Source: Candidatus Gastranaerophilales bacterium
GTDB lineage: Bacteria; Cyanobacteriota; Vampirovibrionia; Gastranaerophilales; Gastranaerophilaceae
Assembly (NCBI GenBank): GCA_905235825.1
Contig: CAJONH010000093.1
Coordinates: 1 to 18,039, forward strand
Reading direction: 5' to 3'
DNA length: 18,039 nt
A program made the position numbers and the translations under genes. The notes under the pieces are model-generated. The model searched no databases. It saw only the letters and a program-made list of their open reading frames with translations, and had not been told where the DNA came from. Positions 1 to 7,314 of this stretch are shown piece by piece (position 1 is the first letter of the stretch; each line of letters begins with the position of its first letter).

Positions 1-39
1 TATAAAATCTTTTCCCCAAAAATCCTAATCTGTAGTCGT

Positions 40-228
40 TTAGTCTAACAATGACTCAAGAATGCTTGCATTCTTTATTGCCACTGCGTTTTCTTTAACT
101 TTTTGTTTATGAATATAGGTTCTTAATGCCTCACGAATTAATTCGCTTCTCGAACGATTTTCGTCATCTGCTAATTCGTCGATTCTGTTTAAAAATTCTT
201 CGGGCATTGATATAAGAACTCTTGCCAT
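40..228 (-). CDS. Small ribbon-helix-helix (CopG/RHH_1) DNA-binding protein
   Basis: A 62-residue protein. Residues about 3-16 (RVLISMPEEFLNRI) form the N-terminal beta strand and first helix of a ribbon-helix-helix fold, and SRSELIREALRTYI (about 26-39) is the typical second helix. The last 20 residues are a short tail without a recognisable domain. RHH proteins bind DNA as dimers through the paired N-terminal strands and often autoregulate, commonly as antitoxins. The ATG has an AAGGA site about 9 bases upstream, so the start is secure. It lies 141 bp downstream of the helicase gene on the same strand. Any toxin partner would lie beyond the left edge. The 39 bases after the stop hold an AGGA followed closely by a TTG, but too little sequence remains to call a gene. 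It could equally be a solitary regulator. The family assignment is firm; the role is open. Confidence 0.85.
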   Translation of the reverse strand: MARVLISMPEEFLNRIDELADDENRSRSELIREALRTYIHKQKVKENAVAIKNASILESLLD

Positions 229-346
229 TTTTCTTATCCTTTATTATTTTTAATTTTTGTTTTCTATACTTTTATAAAAACATTACAAAATATAAAATTG
301 CCATATAAAGTATATATTTATTATGTATTATGTTACAAAAGTTAAT

Positions 347-364
347 AATGGTTAAAATGGTTAA
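347..364. repeat. Tandem 9-bp direct repeat upstream of the RHH gene
   Basis: Two perfect adjacent copies of AATGGTTAA, preceded by a partial GTTAAT, lie just past the helicase stop codon and about 120 bp upstream of the RHH start. On the minus strand they sit immediately upstream of a possible promoter (TTGTAA, 18 bases, TATACT). RHH proteins often bind short tandem operators, so an autoregulatory site is possible. This is inference only, and the sequence is AT-rich. Confidence 0.35.
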
Positions 365-369
365 AGTAA

Positions 370-2847
370 TTAAAATTTCTTTAATTGAGAATATGAAGCA
401 TCAAGTGCCTTTTGACCAAATTTGCCAAAATCTACAATTATCATAGATGAAGATGATATATCTTTTATTTCAATTATTTTGCCTATTCCGAATTTTGAAT
501 GAAAAACTCTATCTCCGGTTTTTAAATCAGAGAAGGAAGATGAAGCAGTCAAAGTTGCAGTTTTAGTTGGAGCTGATTCGGCTTCTTTTTGCTTTTTTTC
601 CAACAGCATTTTTTTTATGGGATTATCCTCCAGCAGGCTTTTTATTTCGCTTTCATTTTTTTTAATTCTGTCTTCTTTGTTTAAATCGTGATTTTTGCTT
701 TTAATTACAAAAGTTGTATTGTGTTGGACTCTTTTTTGCGGAGCGATGAAATTTTTACCGAATGACGAAACACTTTTTATACTTCCATCTGCATTTTCCT
801 CACGATGTCTTGATTTAATGTTTTCTACAGCTTTTTTGAAGGTATAAGAAGTTTGTGCAGAAGTATACGAAGGCAAATCAGATTCGTTATAATCAATTAA
901 TTCAGAAGGAATTTCATTGATAAAACGGCTTGGATTATAGTATTTATATTCTCCCCACATTTTACGGCGTTTTGCAGATGAAAGAAACAATTTTTTCTTC
1001 GCACGTGTAATACCTACATACATTAACCGGCGTTCTTCTTCCATTTCTGCAGGATTATCCAATGAGCGGTTATGAGGGAAAATACCTTCTTCAAGTCCGC
1101 ATAAAAATACCGTATCAAATTCAAGTCCTTTTGCACTGTGCAAAGTCATAAGTGTCAATGCGTTCGATTCATCGACATAAGAGTCTATATCACTGACCAG
1201 AGATACCTGCGATAAAAATTCCCCCAGAATATCGCTATCTTGAGGAACAAATTCTTTTGCAACGGAAATGAATTCCTGAAGGTTATCAATGCGTGATTCT
1301 GCCGTTGTTTCATCCTCAGTATCTTTAATATCTTTCAAATAACCGGATTTATCTATAACATAGCTTATAAATCCCGCTAAATCCAATTTATTGAAAGCTG
1401 ACTGAAAATCGGATATAAGATTATAAAAAGATAATAATTTTGTTTTCACACCCGATGAAAATTCATTGACGTTGTTTATATTTTGAAGAATATCGATAAA
1501 TTTTTCCGAAGATTTATCGGATATTTCAAGTAACTTATCAACGGTGGAAGGACCTATTCCTCTTTTTGGAACATTAATAATACGTTTTAAACTTTGTGAA
1601 TCCTGAGGATTATATATTAACTTTAAATAAGCAATAATATCCTTAATTTCTTTTCTGTCATAGAACTTTAAACCGCCGACAACTTTATATGGAATGTTAT
1701 TTGCCATACATGCTTCTTCAATTGCACGTGATTGTGAGTTTGTACGGTATAAAACAGCCATGTCGTTTAACGATTTATCTAAGGATAGTTTTTTTACTTC
1801 TCTTACGAGGTTAAGAGCCTCATCTGCTTCATCATTTGCGTTATACAGATTTAGTTTATCCCCCCTGCCTAAATTAGAATATAAATTTTTGCTTATTCTT
1901 TGTTTATTGTTGCAAATTACGGCATTTGCAGCTTCCAATATTGTTTCGGCACTTCTGTAATTCTGTTCCAGTTTAATCAAATGCGTCTTTTTAAAAGTTG
2001 CCTGTAAATTTAATATTATTCTGTAATCAGCACCTCTCCAGCTGTAAATGGATTGGTCAACATCACCAACAACACAAAGACTTTTTTCCGGTGGAATTTC
2101 TTCTTCATCTTTATTATTTGTATAAATAGCACTTACCATTTTATACTGACAGATATTTGTATCTTGAAATTCATCAACGAGGATATGTTTAAAACGGTTA
2201 AAATATTTTTCTCTTACCGTTTGTGATTGCTCCAAAAGTTTAACCGCCAATACAAGCATGTCATCAAAATCCATTGCGTTGTTGGCATGGAGCAACTTTT
2301 GATATTCCATAAAGACTCTTGCATTCTGCTCGCTTCTGTAATCACGGGCACGGGTAGCATAAGTATAATCATCATACATTTTATTCTTTGCATTTGAAAT
2401 AATTGTTTTTAGCAATTTCGGCTGATATATTTTCTCATCGAGATTACAATTTTTTAATGCAGTTTTAAGAATAGCATTTGAGTCCGTATCGTCATATATA
2501 ACAAACTTGTTATCATAAGATTGTCCGTTCTCGTCTTTGTATTCCGAAATATCCGTTCTTAAAATTCGACCTGAAATGCTGTGGAAAGTACCAATCCACA
2601 TTTTTTTAGCCTTATCTTCGCCAACCATTTTGGATAGACGTTCAACCATTTCTTTTGCGGCTTTATTTGTAAATGTTACGGCAAGTATTTCATAAGGAGA
2701 AACTCCGTTATTTATAAGATTAGCAATGCGGGTTGTCAAAACCTTTGTTTTGCCGCATCCTGCACCTGCCAATATAAGCACCGTTCCTCTGTCTTGAAGA
2801 ACCGCTTCTTTTTGTTCCCTGTTTAATCCCTCTAAAATATCCGTCAT
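370..2847 (-). CDS. pcrA: ATP-dependent DNA helicase PcrA/UvrD (superfamily 1A)
   Basis: An 825-residue 3'-5' DNA helicase for nucleotide excision repair, replication restart and clearing of recombinase. All SF1A motifs are visible in order: Q motif LNREQKEAV (8-16), Walker A AGAGCGKT (27-34, with Cys where Ser is usual), the IGTFHS motif, Walker B VDEFQDT, GDVDQSIYSWRGAD, LEQNYRS, TLHSAKGLEFDTVF and the motif VI segment RRLMYVGITRAKK. A low-complexity, lysine-rich linker follows. The end (GDRVFHSKFGIGKI onward) is the Tudor-like C-terminal domain that in PcrA/UvrD contacts RNA polymerase. Length is a little above the usual 720-780 because of the linker. The ATG has no Shine-Dalgarno site. 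A TTGAAT-17-TATCAT promoter on the minus strand places the transcription start about 3 bases before the ATG. A divergent gene starts 160 bp away. PcrA rather than UvrD or Rep is a convention here; paralogues cannot be excluded. Confidence 0.96.
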   Translation of the reverse strand: MTDILEGLNREQKEAVLQDRGTVLILAGAGCGKTKVLTTRIANLINNGVSPYEILAVTFTNKAAKEMVERLSKMVGEDKAKKMWIGTFHSISGRILRTDISEYKDENGQSYDNKFVIYDDTDSNAILKTALKNCNLDEKIYQPKLLKTIISNAKNKMYDDYTYATRARDYRSEQNARVFMEYQKLLHANNAMDFDDMLVLAVKLLEQSQTVREKYFNRFKHILVDEFQDTNICQYKMVSAIYTNNKDEEEIPPEKSLCVVGDVDQSIYSWRGADYRIILNLQATFKKTHLIKLEQNYRSAETILEAANAVICNNKQRISKNLYSNLGRGDKLNLYNANDEADEALNLVREVKKLSLDKSLNDMAVLYRTNSQSRAIEEACMANNIPYKVVGGLKFYDRKEIKDIIAYLKLIYNPQDSQSLKRIINVPKRGIGPSTVDKLLEISDKSSEKFIDILQNINNVNEFSSGVKTKLLSFYNLISDFQSAFNKLDLAGFISYVIDKSGYLKDIKDTEDETTAESRIDNLQEFISVAKEFVPQDSDILGEFLSQVSLVSDIDSYVDESNALTLMTLHSAKGLEFDTVFLCGLEEGIFPHNRSLDNPAEMEEERRLMYVGITRAKKKLFLSSAKRRKMWGEYKYYNPSRFINEIPSELIDYNESDLPSYTSAQTSYTFKKAVENIKSRHREENADGSIKSVSSFGKNFIAPQKRVQHNTTFVIKSKNHDLNKEDRIKKNESEIKSLLEDNPIKKMLLEKKQKEAESAPTKTATLTASSSFSDLKTGDRVFHSKFGIGKIIEIKDISSSSMIIVDFGKFGQKALDASYSQLKKF

Positions 2848-2856
2848 AATATTTGA

Positions 2857-2885
2857 ATGATATAATAGAAAAAACTAAAATTCAA
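2857..2885 (-). promoter_or_regulatory. Predicted sigma-70 promoter of pcrA, near-leaderless
   Basis: Reading the minus strand, TTGAAT (2885-2880), a 17-base spacer and TATCAT (2862-2857) lie directly upstream of the helicase ATG at 2847. Only 9 bases separate the -10 from the ATG, so the mRNA should have a leader of about 3 bases. No purine-rich ribosome site is present, which is consistent with this. Confidence 0.5.
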
Positions 2886-2949
2886 ATCTAAAAAAAAATT
2901 TTTTATGATAATTATAAATTATTAACATATATCTTTCATTTTTTGAAAA

Positions 2950-3000
2950 TTGTGGTAAAATTAAAATAATTGTTAAAATTACACATTAGGGTAAACAGGA
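2950..3000 (+). promoter_or_regulatory. Extended -10 promoter and ribosome site of the DprA-like gene
   Basis: TTGTGG (2950-2955), 18 bases, then TAAAAT (2974-2979) preceded by TG at the extended -10 position. The predicted transcript has a leader of about 20 bases carrying AGGA at 2997-3000, 6 bases before the ATG. It is divergent from the helicase promoter about 90 bp away. Confidence 0.5.
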
Positions 3001-3006
3001 AAATAT

Positions 3007-3567
3007 ATGTCAGACGAGAACAAAAACGAACAAAAAATTATGGTTCCGCTTGAAGATTTAGACAAAGTGGACGCAACTGATTCAGGCACATTAGATGCAC
3101 TTTCGATGGAACTGGCAACTATACAGCAATCGGCAAAAAAAGTTGCTATAATAGGCAGCAGAAATTTGCCGATAACACACCAGCAAATTATTGAAATTTT
3201 GTCTTATGCACTTGTTATGCAAGGAAATACTGTTATAACATCAGGAGGTTCAAGCGGTACAAACGCTGCCGCTATAAGGGGTGCTATGAAGGCTAATCCT
3301 GATAAATTGAAGGTTATTTTACCTCAAACAATAGGTCAGCAGCCGTCTGATGTTCAAGATCAGCTTATCGGAGTTCCGAATATATTGGAACATCCGGATC
3401 GTTCTATGATGACTTTAGCTGATGCAAGCCGTATTTGCAACCGTGAAATTATAGATGATTGTCAGCAGCTTATATGTTTTTTATCACATACGTCAAATAC
3501 ACTGCATAAAGCAATTCAGCATGCCGAAGATTCACACAAAGTCGTAACATCGTTTTATTTAGATTAG
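3007..3567 (+). CDS. Stand-alone DprA/SLOG-like Rossmann protein, cyanobacterial type
   Basis: A 186-residue protein. After a charged N-terminus and the segment ELATIQQSAKKVAIIGSRNLPITHQQ, the core has the DprA/LOG-like Rossmann signature: VAIIGSR on the first strand, VITSGGSSGTNAAAIRGAM (about 76-94) as the ligand-binding loop, then KVILPQ. The C-terminal half carries CNREIIDDCQQLICF. It corresponds to the short protein annotated as DNA recombination-mediator protein A in cyanobacterial genomes, recalled rather than searched. It covers only the Rossmann fold: the SAM-like N-terminal and winged-helix C-terminal domains of true DprA are missing, so a RecA-loading role should not be assumed. 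SLOG-fold proteins often bind nucleotides or nucleotide-derived ligands. The start has an AGGA site 6 bases upstream. Its conservation makes it the best lineage marker in the window. Confidence 0.8.
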   Translation: MSDENKNEQKIMVPLEDLDKVDATDSGTLDALSMELATIQQSAKKVAIIGSRNLPITHQQIIEILSYALVMQGNTVITSGGSSGTNAAAIRGAMKANPDKLKVILPQTIGQQPSDVQDQLIGVPNILEHPDRSMMTLADASRICNREIIDDCQQLICFLSHTSNTLHKAIQHAEDSHKVVTSFYLD

Positions 3568-3591
3568 TTTTTATATTAACAATGTTTTATT

Positions 3592-3623
3592 AAACCGCAT
3601 TTTATTATTTTAGAATGCGGTTT
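3592..3623. terminator. Bidirectional hairpin between convergent genes
   Basis: A perfect inverted repeat AAACCGCATT / AATGCGGTTT with a 12-base loop. It lies between the convergent DprA-like gene (ends 3567) and the FAD oxidoreductase gene. The minus-strand stop codon at 3605-3607 lies in the loop, so one arm is the coding sequence for the last residues of the oxidoreductase. U-tracts are short on both sides (TTTAATAAAA on the minus strand), so it is a weak intrinsic terminator or an mRNA 3'-end stabiliser. Confidence 0.65.
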
Positions 3624-4873
3624 GTAATATCCTTTGCTGCCGCTTCCCCCATTGAAAAGCAGCTTATTTGAGTTCTAAGTGCAGCCTGTGACTCAAAATC
3701 CGCACTTATAATTCTTCCGACTCCGTATAAATTATCATAATCAGAAGAAATTAATGCATCAATCGGAATATAATATGTATGGTTTATATGCTGTAATTTA
3801 TCTTTTTTATTTGAATTTGAATGTATATCAATGGGATAATTGCAGGCAAATGCAACATTATCAAATGATTTCGGATTAATTATATCTTCAGTCGTAACAG
3901 TATAACGGCATTTTACACGATTGGATTCTCTAACGCCAAGCATACCTGCTATATTAGATATATATGAATTTTCAAATCCTGTAAAATACGTCTTACAAAA
4001 ATTATAAAGCCTAAAAATACGTTCTCTGCCCTGTTTTAACGCTCTTGAATATACAAAAGGATCTGATAAATCTTCATCGTCGTCAAGTAAAATTCGTGGA
4101 GCATTAAAATTAAGAGAATCAGGCATGGATGGCATTGAAAATACCTGAAAATAGGCGGTATCTTCATATTCAAGAACATTCTCCGAAACCGCACGTTCAA
4201 ACAACGGACGTAATGCCCATTTTCTATCGTCCCAGGTGCATGCCGTGGAAAGATATATTTGCGATTCATTTCGTTCAACTGTTGTTACATTTCTGTCGCT
4301 GTCAAAATTTTCCAGCCATTGTGAAAATACGGGCATGTTTATTCCTGAAATTATAAATCTTAATGAAGGAGTTTGAAATTTATCCGATTTTTTTTGAAAT
4401 TCACAATTTAAAATTTTAAAAATTTTTCCTTCTGCTGTCGCATCTATAATATATTTCGACTCGAAATATATTGATAAAGTTTTATGATTGAGGAAATTTT
4501 CAAAAAGCTCTGTATTATTGTTATAAATAATATCAATAGGATAAGAAGAAAATAGAACCGTACATTTAACGGAAGCCAGCATGTCATCGAGTGCAATTTT
4601 TAGCAATTCGGGATTGAACCAGTATTCATTACCGTCGGTATAAGTGTGTCTTGCTCCGTATTTATCGGTAAATTTTTGCAAATCAGTAATAAATTCGGTA
4701 TTAATATTTTGTGAATCAACTTTCATTGACGGAACAACCAGCCCTTGAGTTATTGAACCGCCAAGAGTATCCGTCTGTTCAATTAAAAGAGTGTCAAGCC
4801 CATTTTTCGCTGCAATATAGGCTGCTGCTACACCTGATGTACCTCCGCCGTAAACAATTAAATCATATTTCAT
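3605..4873 (-). CDS. FAD-dependent oxidoreductase, FAD_oxidored (PF12831-like) family
   Basis: A 422-residue flavoprotein. The N-terminus is a dinucleotide-binding fold: YDLIVYGGGTSGVAAAYIAA (residues 3-22) contains the glycine-rich loop. The acidic residue of LLIEQ (about 29-33) should bind the FAD ribose, followed by TLGGSITQGL. DATAEGKIFKILNC in the middle is the usual second signature of the family. YGVGRIISADFESQAALRTQ near residue 385 and GEAAA near 412 are the C-terminal FAD-contact signature. No transmembrane segment or extra cofactor motif is evident. The substrate cannot be read from sequence; relatives are a broad group of uncharacterised reductases and hydroxylases. A GAGGCGG ribosome site precedes the ATG. 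It is monocistronic, and its 3' end overlaps the hairpin shared with the convergent neighbour. Confidence 0.88.
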   Translation of the reverse strand: MKYDLIVYGGGTSGVAAAYIAAKNGLDTLLIEQTDTLGGSITQGLVVPSMKVDSQNINTEFITDLQKFTDKYGARHTYTDGNEYWFNPELLKIALDDMLASVKCTVLFSSYPIDIIYNNNTELFENFLNHKTLSIYFESKYIIDATAEGKIFKILNCEFQKKSDKFQTPSLRFIISGINMPVFSQWLENFDSDRNVTTVERNESQIYLSTACTWDDRKWALRPLFERAVSENVLEYEDTAYFQVFSMPSMPDSLNFNAPRILLDDDEDLSDPFVYSRALKQGRERIFRLYNFCKTYFTGFENSYISNIAGMLGVRESNRVKCRYTVTTEDIINPKSFDNVAFACNYPIDIHSNSNKKDKLQHINHTYYIPIDALISSDYDNLYGVGRIISADFESQAALRTQISCFSMGEAAAKDITNRILK

Positions 4874-4984
4874 AATACCGCCTCTTTATTTTGTATATTT
4901 ATTTTACAACAATATAAATATCTTTGTATATTAAATTTGTAATTATAAAAGTGCGATATTTAAATACAATCATCTGTATCTTCA

Positions 4985-5030
4985 TTGAAAAAAATTGATG
5001 AAGTGCTACAATACAAGATTGAAAAGGGGA
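4985..5030 (+). promoter_or_regulatory. Promoter and ribosome site of the gshB-gshA operon
   Basis: TTGAAA (4985-4990), 16 bases, TACAAT (5007-5012), with TGC immediately upstream giving an extended -10. A strong AAAAGGGGAT ribosome site follows, about 7 bases before the ATG at 5037. This is one of the clearest promoters in the window. Confidence 0.65.
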
Positions 5031-5036
5031 TAACCT

Positions 5037-6029
5037 ATGACAAAGAATATTCTTTTTATTATTGATGATTTTGAACTTCAATATTTTGAATTTAACGATT
5101 TAATTACCGACTTTTGGCTTATTAAAGAATTTTTAAACAGGTTTTATAATGTTTCTGTTGCTGTAAAAAAAGATTTGTTTGTTGAAAACGCTAAGGGGTG
5201 TGTATTTTCTAAAACAACGTACTATAAAGACGAAAATATATTTTACAATAAAGATGAGGAAAAACATCTTATAAATGATTTTGATGTAGTCTTTTTCCGT
5301 CCTGACCCGCCTGTTGATGTAAACTATATTAATGCCTGCTATGTATTTGACTATGTAAACAGATTGAAAACATTACTCATCAACGACCCTTCTGAAATTC
5401 GTAATTTTAATGAGAAATTCCATATTAACTATTTCCCCGAATTTGTTCCTGAAAACATAGTTACGAGTAATTCGAAACTTATAATGAATTTTGTGGAAAC
5501 ACATAAAGAAGCAATACTTAAACCTTTGAACAGGTGCTTTGGTTCCGGAGTTTATTATCTAAACAGTGAAGACAAAAATTTATTGACTATCATAAATAAT
5601 ATGACAGAAGAAGAAAAAACACAGGTAATGGTGCAGGAATATCTCAGCGATGCGAAATACGGCGATAAACGTGTTTTAATTATCGGAGATAGAGTAATGG
5701 ATGAATGCATTCAAAAACTTCCTGCCGAGCATAATTTTAAGTTTGCTCAGCACAGCGACCAATATTTCAGGAAAACATTGTTAACAGATAACGAAAGAAA
5801 AATGGCTGAAAGTATAGCTAATAAATTATCCAAAATAGGGTTATATTTAGTCGGTCTTGATGTTATAAATGAAAAAGCGATAGAAATTAACGTAACAAGT
5901 CCTTGTTATTTCATACGTGAAATTAATCAAAATTACGGTATCCATTTTGAAAATATAATAATGGACTATGTAGAATCCTTAATTGAAAACCACTTTGAAA
6001 GAATTAAATCTTATGCTCTTAATAAATAG
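5037..6029 (+). CDS. gshB: Glutathione synthetase, prokaryotic ATP-grasp type
   Basis: A 330-residue enzyme joining gamma-glutamylcysteine and glycine with ATP to give glutathione. Segments line up by eye with E. coli-type GshB: FFRPDPPVD (87-94), INDPSEIRNFNEKF (115-128), ILKPLNRCFGSGVYYL (160-175, the ATP-grasp glycine loop), MVQEYLSDAKYGDKRVLI (198-215) and GLDVINEKAIEINVTSPC (273-290, the metal/ATP Asn and Glu residues). One departure: the loop that reads R-x-N-L-A-A-G-G in the usual enzyme is FKFAQHSD here (235-241), lacking the paired glycines, so substrate closure may differ. The N-terminal MDP-like segment of the family is also absent. It overlaps gshA by 17 bases, so translation is probably coupled. 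Function is likely but the loop leaves room for a relative with another dipeptide substrate. Confidence 0.87.
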   Translation: MTKNILFIIDDFELQYFEFNDLITDFWLIKEFLNRFYNVSVAVKKDLFVENAKGCVFSKTTYYKDENIFYNKDEEKHLINDFDVVFFRPDPPVDVNYINACYVFDYVNRLKTLLINDPSEIRNFNEKFHINYFPEFVPENIVTSNSKLIMNFVETHKEAILKPLNRCFGSGVYYLNSEDKNLLTIINNMTEEEKTQVMVQEYLSDAKYGDKRVLIIGDRVMDECIQKLPAEHNFKFAQHSDQYFRKTLLTDNERKMAESIANKLSKIGLYLVGLDVINEKAIEINVTSPCYFIREINQNYGIHFENIIMDYVESLIENHFERIKSYALNK

Positions 6030-7293
6030 TACAAATGAAACTTGTTTAAATAAGGAAAAACTTGCGGAAGTTTTTTATTCAGGATGTAAAACCACACAGA
6101 AAGCCGGGGTAGAATCAGAAAAACTGCTTGTTTATAAAAGTGATTTAAAAGCTGTTTGTTATGATGATGTTGTAAAAATTTTAAATTGCTTTGATGAAAA
6201 TGAATGGAAAAAAGTATATGAAGAAGGTAAATTAATAGGACTTCAAGGAAAGACAGGAAATATTACATTAGAACCCGGAAGTCAAGTTGAAATAAGTCTA
6301 AAACCTTATGAAAAAATCGAAGATATAGCAAAAAATCTGATACAATTTTATTCCGATTTGGCTATATATGCCGATAAAATTGGTGCAATGGTTTTAGATA
6401 GCGGTATTCAACCTGTTTCTACTTATGAAAATATAAAAATTATTCCTAAAAAACGCTATGAATATATGACAAAATATTTGCCGTTAAAGGGAAGTGAACC
6501 ATTTATTATGATGAGAGAAACAGCAGGTATTCAGGCTAATTTTGACTATAAAAGCGAAGAAGATGCCGTTTCAAAACTTTCTCTTGCCATAAAAATGAGT
6601 CCTTTTATCAGTGCAATATATTCAAATTCACCTGTAAGAAACGGAAAATATACAGGTCTAAAATCCAATCGCAACGCATCATGGATGAAAGTTGACGAAC
6701 AAAGATGCGGTTTAATCGGCAGAAAATTATTTGACTCTCCGAAAGATTTCGGCTTTTCCGATTATGTAGATATTCTTCTTGATATTCCTATGATTTTTAT
6801 TAACAGAGGCGGAACTTATTTTGGAACTGTTCAAACATTTAGAGAGTTCATGAAAAACGGTTTTTTAGGAATAAAAGCACAAATGAGTGATTGGGAAAAT
6901 CACATCAGCCTTTATTTTCCTGATGTAAGATTAAAAAGCTATATAGAAATAAGAAACCACGATGCACAGAATGCAGTTATGACATTAAGTGTTCCAGCCT
7001 TTTGGAAGGGCATTATGTACAATTCCGATGCTATGGAAGAAATAAGAAAAATTCTTTCAAAATACGAATATGAAGATTATGTAAATTTGAGAAAAGAAAC
7101 TCCAAATCTTGGCATAACAGCAAAAATAGGAAATCTGTATATTATTGATTTAATAAAAGAATTTTTTGATATTTCTTATTCAAGTTTAAAAGAAAATAAA
7201 CTCGGAGAAGAAAAATATTTGGAATGTATATACGAGTACATTTCCTTAAAACGTACTCCGGCAGATAATTTTGTTTTTAAGCAATATACATAG
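6013..7293 (+). CDS. gshA: Glutamate-cysteine ligase, GCS2 (plant/alphaproteobacterial-like) family
   Basis: A 426-residue enzyme for the first step of glutathione synthesis: ATP-dependent joining of glutamate and cysteine. Signatures by eye: GNITLEPGSQVEIS (82-95), MMRETAGIQANFDYKSEEDA (about 166-185), SNSPVRNGKYTG (204-215), SDWENHISLYFPDVRLKSYIEIRNHDA (292-318) and SVPAFWKGIMY (326-336). This order and wording resembles plant and proteobacterial GCS2 ligases more than the shorter cyanobacterial GshA I remember, but I could not compare formally. I chose the ATG at 6013, with GAAAG about 9 bases upstream. An in-frame TTG at 5983 would add 10 residues but has no ribosome site. The gene sits inside the gshB 3' end and converges on rqcH 21 bp downstream with no clear terminator. 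Confidence 0.87.
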   Translation: MLLINSTNETCLNKEKLAEVFYSGCKTTQKAGVESEKLLVYKSDLKAVCYDDVVKILNCFDENEWKKVYEEGKLIGLQGKTGNITLEPGSQVEISLKPYEKIEDIAKNLIQFYSDLAIYADKIGAMVLDSGIQPVSTYENIKIIPKKRYEYMTKYLPLKGSEPFIMMRETAGIQANFDYKSEEDAVSKLSLAIKMSPFISAIYSNSPVRNGKYTGLKSNRNASWMKVDEQRCGLIGRKLFDSPKDFGFSDYVDILLDIPMIFINRGGTYFGTVQTFREFMKNGFLGIKAQMSDWENHISLYFPDVRLKSYIEIRNHDAQNAVMTLSVPAFWKGIMYNSDAMEEIRKILSKYEYEDYVNLRKETPNLGITAKIGNLYIIDLIKEFFDISYSSLKENKLGEEKYLECIYEYISLKRTPADNFVFKQYT

Positions 7294-7314
7294 ATATATT
7301 TTTATAAGGACATT

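Noticed and set aside
5983..6012. In-frame TTG start extending gshA by 10 residues
   Set aside because: No ribosome site upstream, while the ATG at 6013 has GAAAG at a suitable distance and leaves the usual short overlap.
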